A stretch of 6,255 nt of DNA from Pyrinomonadaceae bacterium (GTDB taxonomy: Bacteria; Acidobacteriota; Blastocatellia; Pyrinomonadales; Pyrinomonadaceae). This document shows, in pieces, positions 1 to 6,255 of this stretch (within the stretch, counting starts at the first letter, position 1; each line of letters opens with the position of its first letter). The notes under the pieces are model-generated. The model saw only the letters and a program-made list of their open reading frames with translations, was not told where the DNA came from and did no database searches. Both the position numbers and the translations under genes were made by a program. The stretch covers positions 1 through 6,255 of the forward strand of contig JAICPV010000144.1 of assembly GCA_025929655.1 (NCBI GenBank), in the 5' to 3' direction.

Positions 1-787
1 CGAGAAACGAAAGAAACGCTTCGGTCAGCATTACGCTCGGCACCGTCAATGTCGCGTAAACGATCACAGGGCCGAGTGCGTTCGGAACCAGGTGACGAAA
101 AATTATACCCGCCGAAGAAACGCCGGACGCGCGTGCCGCCGTTACGAATTCTTCATTTCGCAAACTCAGGATCTGGCCGCGAACGACCCGAGCCATCGTC
201 AGCCACGACACCAGCCCCAGCGCGAAGAAAAGCAAAAAGATCTGGCTCAGGCTTTGATTGCCTGCACCGCCGAAACGCTCCGACGTCCATGTGATAAAAG
301 CGGGCGTATTCGGGCCGCCGAAAACCGATAGGAGCACGATCACGATCAGGATGTAGGGAATGGCATAAATGATATCGACGATCCGCATCATTATGTTGTC
401 GATGCGGCCGCCGAAAAAGCCCGCGATCGCGCCATATGAAACGCCGACAATCAAAGAAACGAGCGTCGAGATTATTCCGACCATCAGCGAGATACGCCCG
501 CCCTGCAGCACGCGTGCCAATAGATCGCGGCCCGCATCGTCTGTTCCCATCGGATGCTGCAGTGATGGCGGGAACGAACGAACAAGGTCTCCTTCCTCAA
601 CCTGCGATGGAACGTAGTCCGCTGTGTATCCGGTCGTCATTCGGATGATCTGCGGCCCGATGATGACGCCGAGCAGCATTATCGCAAGGACCACCATCCC
701 GGCGACCGCGAGGCGATTCTTAAGAAGACGCTTCCACGCGTCCTGCCAGAGCGATGTGCCCTTTTGTTTTTCCAGGTTCGCAACCAT
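1..787 (-). CDS. oppC: OppC/DppC-type peptide ABC transporter permease (3' end cut by window edge)
   Basis: Inner-membrane permease subunit of an Opp/Dpp-type ABC importer, expected to pair with the OppB-type protein encoded just upstream. I translated the minus strand from ATG at 787-785 and the frame stays open for 262 codons to base 2, so the C-terminus (roughly 30-45 residues by family length of about 300) is missing. Visible landmarks: cytoplasmic N-terminus, first membrane segment about residues 25-48, the OppC-typical periplasmic motif HPMGTDDAGRDLLARV (78-93), further hydrophobic segments near 98-122, 135-157, 180-203 and 236-258, and the EAA coupling loop (EEFVTAARASG, 212-222, followed by HLVPN at 232-236) that docks on the ATPase. 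The start codon overlaps the oppB stop (TAATG), implying translational coupling; only a weak AGG lies upstream. A 20-residue Gly/Ser/Thr-containing stretch (158-179) separates membrane segments. Substrate (oligopeptide, dipeptide or other) cannot be told from the permease. Confidence 0.93.
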   Translation of the reverse strand, partial: MVANLEKQKGTSLWQDAWKRLLKNRLAVAGMVVLAIMLLGVIIGPQIIRMTTGYTADYVPSQVEEGDLVRSFPPSLQHPMGTDDAGRDLLARVLQGGRISLMVGIISTLVSLIVGVSYGAIAGFFGGRIDNIMMRIVDIIYAIPYILIVIVLLSVFGGPNTPAFITWTSERFGGAGNQSLSQIFLLFFALGLVSWLTMARVVRGQILSLRNEEFVTAARASGVSSAGIIFRHLVPNALGPVIVYATLTVPSVMLTEAFLSFL

Positions 788-1704
788 TATTCGTACCTGA
801 TCCGCGGGTCCAAATACCCGTATGAAATATCGACGATCAAATTGAAGATCATGATCAGTATCGAGAGGAACGCGACGATGCCGAGGATCAGCGGCTCGTC
901 TCGGTTCAACACGGCTTGAATAAAAATGTTCCCGAGGCCTGGTATCGCGAACACCCTTTCCACCACGACCGTTCCAGCAAGCAAGCCGGCCAGGGCCGGC
1001 CCGGTGAACGAAACGACCGGGATGATACCGCCGCGAATCCCGTGTTTCAGCAGAACGTCGGTTTCGCTCAAACCCTTCGCACGCGCGGTCCGAATATAGT
1101 CGGACCGCATCACTTCAAGCATTCCCGCACGCGTCAAGCGCGCTAAGTAAGCCATGTAGATCGCGGCGAGCGTCAGGACCGGAAGAATTAGATTGGAGAT
1201 CCCACCCCAGCGAGCCGGCGGCAGCCAGTATAGCCCGAGCGCGAAAACGAGAACGAATATCGGCCCGAGCACAAAATTCGGCACGGAAAGCCCCAGCATT
1301 GCCGTCGCCATGGAGCCGTAGTCGAACGAAGAATTCTGGCGCAGCGCCGCGATGATTCCAGCCGACAGCCCCACGATCAACGCCACCAGGTAAGCCAGCG
1401 CGCCGATCGTCGCCGAATACGGCAGATGCCGTTTGATAATGTCATTGACGGTTTCTCCCTGATACTTGAGCGAATCGCCGAAGTCGCCACGGACCACGTT
1501 CGAAAGCATCAGGAAATACTGCTGGTACCACGGCTTGTCGAGGCCGTATTTTTTCCGAATATTCTCCTCGATCGCCGGCGGCAGCGTCTTCTCGCCTTCG
1601 TAGAAATTGCCGGGCGCTAGGCGGATCAGCACCCACGTGACCGATACGACCAGAAGGGCCATCGGGATGATGATCAGCAGCCTTCGCAGTGCGAAACTTA
1701 ACAT
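787..1704 (-). CDS. oppB: OppB/DppB-type peptide ABC transporter permease
   Basis: Complete 305-residue inner-membrane permease, the usual length for the OppB/DppB family (BPD_transp_1 fold). The N-terminus has the family's typical opening: a first membrane segment at about 9-29 ending in WVLIRLAPGN, then a periplasmic region with KKYGLDKPWYQQY (51-63) and GDFGDSL (73-79). Further hydrophobic segments lie near 98-120, 132-157, 170-190, 226-247 and 271-293. The EAA loop is DYIRTARAKGLSETDVLLKH (202-221), and the late conserved motif VVERVFAIPGLG (247-258) is intact; the protein ends LDPRIRYE as family members do. It begins 22 bp after the stop of the OppA-like gene, with a weak purine-rich GGCGGAAGAA upstream, and its TAA overlaps the oppC ATG by one base. 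It is therefore almost certainly co-transcribed with both neighbours. Family assignment is firm; the peptide substrate is inferred. Confidence 0.96.
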   Translation of the reverse strand: MLSFALRRLLIIIPMALLVVSVTWVLIRLAPGNFYEGEKTLPPAIEENIRKKYGLDKPWYQQYFLMLSNVVRGDFGDSLKYQGETVNDIIKRHLPYSATIGALAYLVALIVGLSAGIIAALRQNSSFDYGSMATAMLGLSVPNFVLGPIFVLVFALGLYWLPPARWGGISNLILPVLTLAAIYMAYLARLTRAGMLEVMRSDYIRTARAKGLSETDVLLKHGIRGGIIPVVSFTGPALAGLLAGTVVVERVFAIPGLGNIFIQAVLNRDEPLILGIVAFLSILIMIFNLIVDISYGYLDPRIRYE

Positions 1705-1726
1705 CTTATTCTTCCGCCTTGCCGCT

Positions 1727-3778
1727 CTACGCCTTCTTCTGCGCGTTGAAAGTCTCCTGCGTGGTCATCAGCCTTGCAATATGCTGGTCGACCCATGGAT
1801 CGCTGACTTTCATAATGTTGTCCACGTCGCGGTCCCACTTGTTCGGATCCGGTTCGATGTAAACGAATTTCCAAGCGTGAAGCGTACCGGGATTCGGGTA
1901 CAGGCCCTTGACGTAAGGTTTCTTGATCCAGTTCGTCGCCTGCGTCTGCAGCGGAACGACGGGCTGCTCCTGGATCATCATGAACTCGGCCAATGCGAGT
2001 TTCTCGAATCGCTTCATCTCGTCAAGCTCTCTGTTGGCTTCGTCGAGCATACGGTCGTATTTCGGATCGAACCACCCGGTCGAGCTGTCATTCTTTTCGC
2101 CGTAGAAGAGATACAGGAACGAGAATGGGTCCATGTAGTCGCCAACCCAGCCCGCACGCGCGACACCCGAATATTCGAGCTTCTTGCGGTAGGTCAGGAA
2201 CGTTTTCCATTCCATGTTCTTGAGCGGCACGGTTATGCCGAGATTCTGTTTCCACTGCGCCTGAATGAACTCCGCGATCGCCTTGTTGCTCTCGGCCGTG
2301 TTGTATAGAAGCTCGACGTCCGAGATAGGAAAGCTGGGCGCGGCGAAGCTAGTGCCGTTTTGCTGGACGGGGAAACCTGCCTCGGTAAGCAGCTGGCGCG
2401 CCTTTGCAGGGTCGAAAGCGCGGGCCTTCCACTGTTCCATCGTCATTCCCTTTTTCTTCAACTCTTCGGTGTAGACTTTCGTGCGGGCCTGCTCGTATTT
2501 CGGAAAGATCCCTTCGGGCGTGAAATCGACCAGCGGCGTGGTAGTTTTGCGGAATTTCGCCAACGCTTCACGATCTATCGCGAGCGCGAATGCCTGCCGC
2601 ACCTTCACATTGTTCATTGGCGGCTTCTTTACGTTGATGGTGTAGTACTCGATCGCGACCTCAGGATGGTTGAGGTACTCGTCCTTGTATTGCCTGATCA
2701 CGTCGTTCCAGGCAGCGGGGACGGTGTGGTTGTAGATCGCGTCCGCGGAGCCCGCTTTGTAAAGGTTCATCATCGTGGTCGCCTCATCGAGCGGGTAAAA
2801 CTCGATACCGTTCAGACGGACCATCTCTGCGTCCCAGTAATTTGGATTTTTTACCGTTACCACACGGTCGTAGGGGCGGTGTTCCTTCAGCAGGAAAGCG
2901 CCGCTGGTCACAATGTTCTCAGGTTTGGTCCACGCCTTACCAAACTTCTCGATCGTCGGACGATGGACGACCCGGAAAAGCTGATGGCCGAGCAAGCCGA
3001 TAAAATACGGAGCAGGCTGCTTGAGCTTTATCCGGAAAGTGTAATTGTCGATCGCCTCGAGGCCAATGTCCTCGCCCTTGATCGGGACAAGTTCCTTGCC
3101 TTCGACAGCGGCTTTGAGTTTGGCATTTCCGGCAAAAAGCTCGTTCCTCGCCTTTTCCGACCGGGGAACGGTAAGACGGTCTGGGCTGTCGATATATTTG
3201 TGAAACTCCGTCGGATAGCCCATATCCGCGACCGGCACGTCAGCAGGTGAAGCGGCTTTTTCTTCGACATCGCTCTTCAAAAGGAATCGGCCGTCCCGGT
3301 CGCGGACGAACATCTCGCCCGCATTGTAAGGCTCGGCATACTTGATATAGAAACCGAGATAGCCGTTAAGCGCTGCAAGCTCCGGCGACACTGCTCGTCG
3401 GAACGAATAGACAAAGTCGTGAGCGGTGATCGGGTCGCCATTCGAAAATGTCGCATTCTTACGCAGATAAAATACGTACTCGGTGCCGCCGGCGCCGATC
3501 TCCCAGCTCTCCGCGATCGCGGGCATCGGGTCCATCGTCTTCGGATGATATTCGACCAGGGCGTCGTAAAGGGCCATCATCACACGCGCCTCGGGTTGTC
3601 CGGTGGCAACCGGCGGGTCCAGAGATTCCGGCTCCGACCCGGAAATGTATCTAAGGACGTTGTTCTTTGGCGCCTCTGTCTTACCGTAAAACCGGCCTGT
3701 CGCCTGTGTGGTGCAGCCGGTATAAAGCATCGATGCCATCAACAGGAAAGATCCGGTCCGAAGTATTGCCCGTAACAT
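1727..3778 (-). CDS. oppA: OppA-like family-5 solute-binding lipoprotein of the peptide transporter
   Basis: Extracytoplasmic binding protein (SBP_bac_5 family) expected to deliver peptides to the OppB/OppC permeases encoded downstream. The N-terminus has R3/R7, a hydrophobic core (10-18) and a putative lipobox YTGC with Cys22; Tyr at -3 is atypical, so lipidation is likely but not certain. Family landmarks: SEPESLDP (48-55), the signature around AESWEIGAGGTEYVFYLR (89-106) and FSNGDPITAHDFVYS (111-125), GEDIGLEAIDNYTFRIKL (235-252), PNYWDA (312-317), VRQAFALAIDRE (393-404) and GWVGDYMDP (543-551). Asp547 aligns, from memory of OppA, with Asp419, which contacts the peptide N-terminus. At 683 residues it is longer than the usual ~540; a charged insertion of about 75 residues (roughly 158-232) and a ~40-residue C-terminal tail after IEPDP account for most of this. 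The start is supported by a strong AAAGGAG four bases upstream. Exact ligand is unknown; nickel or other family-5 ligands remain possible. Confidence 0.93.
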   Translation of the reverse strand: MLRAILRTGSFLLMASMLYTGCTTQATGRFYGKTEAPKNNVLRYISGSEPESLDPPVATGQPEARVMMALYDALVEYHPKTMDPMPAIAESWEIGAGGTEYVFYLRKNATFSNGDPITAHDFVYSFRRAVSPELAALNGYLGFYIKYAEPYNAGEMFVRDRDGRFLLKSDVEEKAASPADVPVADMGYPTEFHKYIDSPDRLTVPRSEKARNELFAGNAKLKAAVEGKELVPIKGEDIGLEAIDNYTFRIKLKQPAPYFIGLLGHQLFRVVHRPTIEKFGKAWTKPENIVTSGAFLLKEHRPYDRVVTVKNPNYWDAEMVRLNGIEFYPLDEATTMMNLYKAGSADAIYNHTVPAAWNDVIRQYKDEYLNHPEVAIEYYTINVKKPPMNNVKVRQAFALAIDREALAKFRKTTTPLVDFTPEGIFPKYEQARTKVYTEELKKKGMTMEQWKARAFDPAKARQLLTEAGFPVQQNGTSFAAPSFPISDVELLYNTAESNKAIAEFIQAQWKQNLGITVPLKNMEWKTFLTYRKKLEYSGVARAGWVGDYMDPFSFLYLFYGEKNDSSTGWFDPKYDRMLDEANRELDEMKRFEKLALAEFMMIQEQPVVPLQTQATNWIKKPYVKGLYPNPGTLHAWKFVYIEPDPNKWDRDVDNIMKVSDPWVDQHIARLMTTQETFNAQKKA

Positions 3779-3782
3779 ATAA

Positions 3783-3789
3783 CTCCTTT
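3783..3789 (-). promoter_or_regulatory. Strong Shine-Dalgarno site of the OppA-like gene
   Basis: AAAGGAG on the minus strand, separated by TTAT from the ATG at 3778. It is by far the best ribosome binding site in the window; the other genes have weak or no recognisable sites. It fixes the start of the OppA-like protein and suggests the binding protein is translated more strongly than the permeases, as is usual in binding-protein-dependent importers. Confidence 0.85.
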
Positions 3790-3798
3790 ATTTTAAGC

Positions 3799-3820
3799 CG
3801 GTTGCGGTGATCTGCAACCG
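3799..3820. other. 7-bp inverted repeat, potential 5'-UTR hairpin
   Basis: CGGTTGC and its exact complement GCAACCG flank an 8-base loop, with a possible extra G-T pair closing the loop. On the minus-strand transcript the hairpin would sit in the leader about 10 bases before the Shine-Dalgarno site and is followed by CTTAAAATAAA rather than a U-run, so it is not a terminator in that direction. On the plus strand it is followed by TTTTT (3821-3825) and has the shape of an intrinsic terminator, but no plus-strand gene that would use it was found. A role in mRNA stability or translation control of the OppA-like gene is an inference. Confidence 0.5.
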
Positions 3821-3861
3821 TTTTTGTGGAGAGAACTGAACCCGTGTTTCGATCGAACGCC

Positions 3862-3874
3862 TGAACAATGTTCA
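3862..3874. promoter_or_regulatory. Perfect palindrome TGAACA-A-TGTTCA, candidate operator
   Basis: Two exact 6-bp half-sites around a single central base. The one-base centre rules out an RNA hairpin, so this reads as a dimeric-regulator DNA site. It shares its last base with the -10-like TATAGT on the minus strand and would centre near the expected +1, a classical repressor position. Outer arms GATCG (3851-3855) and CGATC (3880-3884) form a second, nearly centred inverted repeat around it. The regulator is unknown; the half-site resembles, but does not match, the LexA (DinR) box of Bacillus, which has four rather than three bases between GAAC and GTTC. Confidence 0.5.
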
Positions 3875-3879
3875 CTATA
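3874..3879 (-). promoter_or_regulatory. Candidate -10 element TATAGT
   Basis: TATAGT matches five of six positions of the sigma-70 -10 consensus and lies about 95 bases before the OppA-like start codon. No good -35 element and no TG extended -10 accompany it, so the promoter call rests on the -10 match, the intergenic position and the overlapping palindrome. Confidence 0.35.
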
Positions 3880-3942
3880 CGATCATTTTTCTTTGATGCG
3901 TTCTGTCCAATACTGAACTGTACGCAAAATCAGCCCGTTAGG

Positions 3943-5721
3943 TTACCGAGTCACCGGCTGCCACGCGACATCGATCTCGGTCGCCGTCAGATTCGGCGCG
4001 TCGAGGCTGTTCAGCTCAAACGCCTTTACGTAAGGCTTGACCAAGGCGAACGAACGCGGGAAATACAGGGGTATCACGTGAAACTGAAACAGAGCATCGG
4101 TTTCGGTAAAGATCGGTTCCGTCGTCGCAAACCGGTTTGGAGATTGAAGGGGAATCGCCACGTTCGAACTATCTCCGTTCGAATTCGGCTGAGCTCCGGG
4201 CCGCGGCTCGGACACGTCCGGCCCTTGTCGGGCAGGATCGCCGCCGTGCACGGCCGTGATGCACGCAAGCTCGTCCGGGACCGGAAATACCACGCCGCGT
4301 CTTAGGATGTCATATTCGCCGCTTTCGCGGATCGATGCGATCTCGTCGCTTTCTCTTACTTCCAAAATGGTTTCGATATTAAGCGTGTCTTTCCACATCC
4401 GTGCTACCGCACGCGCGATGCGAAGCTGCGTTTCGTTCCGATTGACGGTCAACCGGATAGGAGCAAACCCCTGCCCGCCGGGAAACCCCGCCTGCTCCAA
4501 AAGCTCCAGGGCGCGCTCCTTGTCCTGAACTAACTTTTTCTGCGTGCCGGAGCCGAAGGGCATTATCGAGAAGGCCGGCTGAAGTGTTGTCTCCCCGTCA
4601 TCAGCCAAAAACTGTTCGCGCTCGATCGATATCGCGAGAGCTTCGCGAACGCGCCGGTCGTTGAACGGCGATTTGCGATGATTGATCTCGTAGAAATTCA
4701 AGGCGCCGAAAACATTCTTTCGAAAATCCGACGCCGTCGAGAACAGCTTCTGCGCAAGAGGCGATATTTCGGTGTTCGTGAGCGCGTCGATCGCTCCGCT
4801 TCGGTACGCTTCGAGCGCATCATCGGACTTTTCGATAGGCACAAAACGGAGCCTTTCCACCTTTACGTTTTCACTGTTCCAATAACTCTTCGAACGCTCC
4901 AGCACGATCTCGTTCGAAGTGAGGTCCGAGATCTGAAACGGCCCGTTGCCGACAGCGTTCGGGTCGAGCTTCGCCCTATCCTGTGATCTTCCGCTTCTGA
5001 AAACGGGCATGAAGATGGGATGCGAGATGAGTTTGGCAAAGTCCTTGTCCGGCCGCTTGAGTCTCACGACCAGTTTTCGTTCATCCGGTGCGGTAACCGC
5101 GAGCGCCTGCTTCGCAGGACGTTTTACCTCGATCGTAGCAGCTGTCGGCAATGGCGCTGGAGTGGCAGCTTCCTGATCTCTGCCCGGCGACAATTGTTCG
5201 GTCTCTTGTTCAAAGTCCTCTGCCGGAGACTCCGGTGCGGCCGGGCTTTCGCCGCTCGTCACCGCGAAATTTGCGAGAAGATTCTTGTGCGCGGCTTCGT
5301 CAAGTTCGGAAAGCCTTCCCCACGACCGCACGAAATCGGCGGCGGTCACCCGGCGCCCATTCGACCATTTAGCGTTCTCGCGAAAGGTGAATTCCCACTC
5401 GAGCCCATCTTCGCTCGTATGCCACGATTCGGCGACGCCGGGCGCCGCATCAAGCGTGTTCGCGTCGATGACAGTCACGCCTTCGTACATCGCGCGCACG
5501 ATGTCCGTCTCGGGAGCGCTCGAGGCCCTCGCCGGGTCCAGGCTCTTCGGCATTGCTCCGTTGCTCCATCGAAATTCCTGTATCGGCGGCGGCTGCGTTT
5601 CTGCTAAATAGGGATTTGGCTCCGGCGTGCGCAGTTCGGTGCACGACGCAACCATGCAAACGGCGGATAGAACCGTTGTCATGAATGTAAATCGACCAAT
5701 TTTTCGCGTTGCGGGCGGCAT
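3943..5721 (-). CDS. Divergent family-5 solute-binding lipoprotein paralogue
   Basis: A 592-residue lipoprotein homologous along its length to the OppA-like protein downstream. Signal peptide: R6, K7, R10, hydrophobic core 12-25, good lipobox VASC with Cys27. Family landmarks: MPKSLDPARA (57-66), GVAESWHTSEDGLEWEFTFR (95-114), WSNGRRVTAADFVRSW (119-134), GNGPFQI (258-264), SKSYWNSE (277-284), SPFNDRRVREALAISIERE (351-369), LLEQAGFPGG (407-416) and PLYFPRS (551-557). Two segments are unusual: residues about 153-205 are rich in Pro, Glu and Ala and interrupt the first lobe, and about 492-530 are rich in Gly, Pro, Ser and Asn, replacing the helix normally found after the hinge. The GWxxDYxDP motif is degraded to GVVFPVPDE (476-484). 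ATG 5721 is chosen because it gives the basic n-region; no Shine-Dalgarno is visible and it lies 3 bp after coaE. Peptide binding by this protein is doubtful; a structural, sensory or different-ligand role is possible. Confidence 0.88.
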   Translation of the reverse strand: MPPATRKIGRFTFMTTVLSAVCMVASCTELRTPEPNPYLAETQPPPIQEFRWSNGAMPKSLDPARASSAPETDIVRAMYEGVTVIDANTLDAAPGVAESWHTSEDGLEWEFTFRENAKWSNGRRVTAADFVRSWGRLSELDEAAHKNLLANFAVTSGESPAAPESPAEDFEQETEQLSPGRDQEAATPAPLPTAATIEVKRPAKQALAVTAPDERKLVVRLKRPDKDFAKLISHPIFMPVFRSGRSQDRAKLDPNAVGNGPFQISDLTSNEIVLERSKSYWNSENVKVERLRFVPIEKSDDALEAYRSGAIDALTNTEISPLAQKLFSTASDFRKNVFGALNFYEINHRKSPFNDRRVREALAISIEREQFLADDGETTLQPAFSIMPFGSGTQKKLVQDKERALELLEQAGFPGGQGFAPIRLTVNRNETQLRIARAVARMWKDTLNIETILEVRESDEIASIRESGEYDILRRGVVFPVPDELACITAVHGGDPARQGPDVSEPRPGAQPNSNGDSSNVAIPLQSPNRFATTEPIFTETDALFQFHVIPLYFPRSFALVKPYVKAFELNSLDAPNLTATEIDVAWQPVTR

Positions 5722-5724
5722 TCG

Positions 5725-6255
5725 CTATTTGGTGAGATGCTTTAACTTATCAAAGGTTTCCAGGACGCGGCGGCGAGTGTCTTCGAACCCGGCGGACGTA
5801 TCGATCAGAATATCGGCGTATTTCTTCTTTTCCTCCTGCGGCATCTGCGCACTTATCCGCCGCTGAGCTTCCTCTGCATTCAATCCGTCGCGCTGCATCA
5901 ATCGCGCCAATTGTATATCAGCCTCGCACCACACTACAATCAGCTTATCGAAACGCCTGTAACCGTCCGATTCGATCATCAAAGCCGCATCGATGATCGC
6001 AACTCCGTCCGGGTCTTCTGCCTCGCGCTCCTCGATCCATTCGTTTTGTTTTTCGATAACAAGAGGATGAACGATGGAATTCAGCAAATTTCGTTTTTCG
6101 GGATCGGCGAATACGATCTTTCCTAATTTCTTCCTGTCGAGCGAGCCGTTAACCAAAACGCCTTCGCCGAATTCCTCAACTATATGGCGCAATCCTTCGG
6201 TGCCGGGTTGGACGACTTTCCTCGCCGTTAGGTCCGCATCCAGAACATGACAGCC
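5725..6255 (-). CDS. coaE: Dephospho-CoA kinase (5' end cut by window edge)
   Basis: Cytoplasmic enzyme of the last step of coenzyme A synthesis, phosphorylating the ribose 3'-hydroxyl of dephospho-CoA with ATP. The frame is open to base 6255, giving the last 176 residues of a family usually about 200 long; the N-terminal P-loop (GLTGGIxSGKS type) should lie just outside. Visible in order: the substrate-site DAD motif in VLDADLTARKVVQPG (4-18 of the visible part), IVEEFG (25-30), IVHPLV (61-66), IIDAALMIE (87-95) in place of the more common DxPLLFE, the lid-like segment RLMQRDGLNAEEAQRRISAQ (118-137), and YADILIDTSAG (146-156) matching the family's ADxVIxNxG with Thr-Ser for Asn. A TTG at 6192-6190 lies in the middle of conserved sequence and is not the start. 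The stop is 3 bp before the lipoprotein ATG. Confidence 0.93.
   Translation of the reverse strand, partial: GCHVLDADLTARKVVQPGTEGLRHIVEEFGEGVLVNGSLDRKKLGKIVFADPEKRNLLNSIVHPLVIEKQNEWIEEREAEDPDGVAIIDAALMIESDGYRRFDKLIVVWCEADIQLARLMQRDGLNAEEAQRRISAQMPQEEKKKYADILIDTSAGFEDTRRRVLETFDKLKHLTK

Larger units (their letters stand above)
3779..3942 (-). promoter_or_regulatory. Intergenic leader and probable control region of the oppA-oppB-oppC unit
   Basis: This 164-bp non-coding stretch is the only substantial gap in the window. Read on the minus strand it holds, in order, an AT-rich stretch with a -10-like TATAGT, a perfect 13-bp palindrome, a 7-bp-stem hairpin and a strong ribosome binding site. I could not find a convincing -35 box at 15-19 bp from TATAGT (the hexamer at 17 bp is AACGCA); a TTGGAC lies 25 bp upstream, which is too far for a standard sigma-70 promoter. 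No clear terminator for the preceding gene is present, so read-through from the coaE side is possible in addition to any local promoter. Confidence 0.5.

Noticed and set aside
49..648. Several short plus-strand frames in the first ~650 bases
   Set aside because: The minus strand here encodes the OppC-type permease in one uninterrupted frame with its expected motifs, so the plus-strand frames are shadows.
1607..2308. Plus-strand open frame of 233 codons spanning the oppA/oppB junction
   Set aside because: Its translation resembles no protein family and both sense-strand genes under it are clearly real.
2360..3250. Plus-strand open frame of 296 codons inside the OppA-like gene
   Set aside because: It is antisense to a gene with strong family signatures throughout, its translation shows no recognisable motif, and long antisense frames are common in GC-rich coding sequence.
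423..3520. Three copies of GCGATCGC (423, 2274, 3513), the cyanobacterial HIP1 octamer
   Set aside because: All three encode Ala-Ile-Ala with the codons GCG ATC GCG on the minus strand, which is explained by local codon preference, and the surrounding genes give no reason to think of a cyanobacterium.
3862..3874. The palindrome as a LexA/SOS box
   Set aside because: The spacing between GAAC and GTTC is three bases rather than the four of the Bacillus-type box, and a peptide transporter is not a typical SOS target.
4074..4268. Possible frameshift in the C-terminal part of the divergent lipoprotein
   Set aside because: The low-complexity stretch prompted a check of another minus-strand frame, which gives an Arg-rich sequence with no binding-protein features; the annotated frame resumes family-like sequence (PLYFPRS, VKPYVKAF) afterwards.
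6190..6192. TTG as a possible start of coaE
   Set aside because: The frame continues upstream to the window edge and encodes the conserved DAD motif and following residues of dephospho-CoA kinase, so TTG is internal.

Overview
The window is a compact bacterial gene cluster read entirely on the minus strand. In transcription order (right to left) it contains the 3' part of coaE (dephospho-CoA kinase), a divergent family-5 solute-binding lipoprotein, a 164-bp intergenic region, a second and more canonical family-5 solute-binding lipoprotein (OppA-like), a complete OppB-type permease, and an OppC-type permease cut by the left edge. The oppC reading frame is open to base 1, so the first ~790 bases are coding even though no closed ORF lies there. 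No RNA genes, mobile elements, CRISPR arrays or long repeats were seen.

The organism is a moderately GC-rich bacterium. Both binding proteins have lipoprotein signal peptides. Gene content and the style of the proteins would fit a Gram-negative environmental lineage such as Acidobacteriota (Blastocatellia-like). This is a low-confidence impression, because nothing in the window is taxonomically diagnostic.

Layout: coaE occupies 5725-6255 (N-terminal P-loop part outside the window). Three bases after its stop codon begins the divergent binding protein (3943-5721). Bases 3779-3942 are non-coding and carry a perfect 13-bp palindrome overlapping a -10-like TATAGT, a 7-bp-stem hairpin and a strong Shine-Dalgarno sequence. 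Then follow the OppA-like protein (1727-3778), oppB (787-1704, 22 bp later) and oppC (1-787, overlapping the oppB stop by one base as TAATG).

Together the OppA-like lipoprotein and the OppB/OppC permeases form most of an Opp/Dpp-type ABC importer. The ATPase subunits (OppD/OppF type) are not in the window and may lie beyond the left edge. The coaE-linked paralogue is clearly homologous to the OppA-like protein, but it lacks the conserved aspartate region that in OppA contacts the peptide N-terminus and carries proline/glutamate-rich low-complexity segments, so its ligand and role are uncertain. Most of the window is ordinary. The points worth a second look are this degenerate paralogue, its tight coupling to coaE, and the operator-like palindrome in front of the transporter genes.
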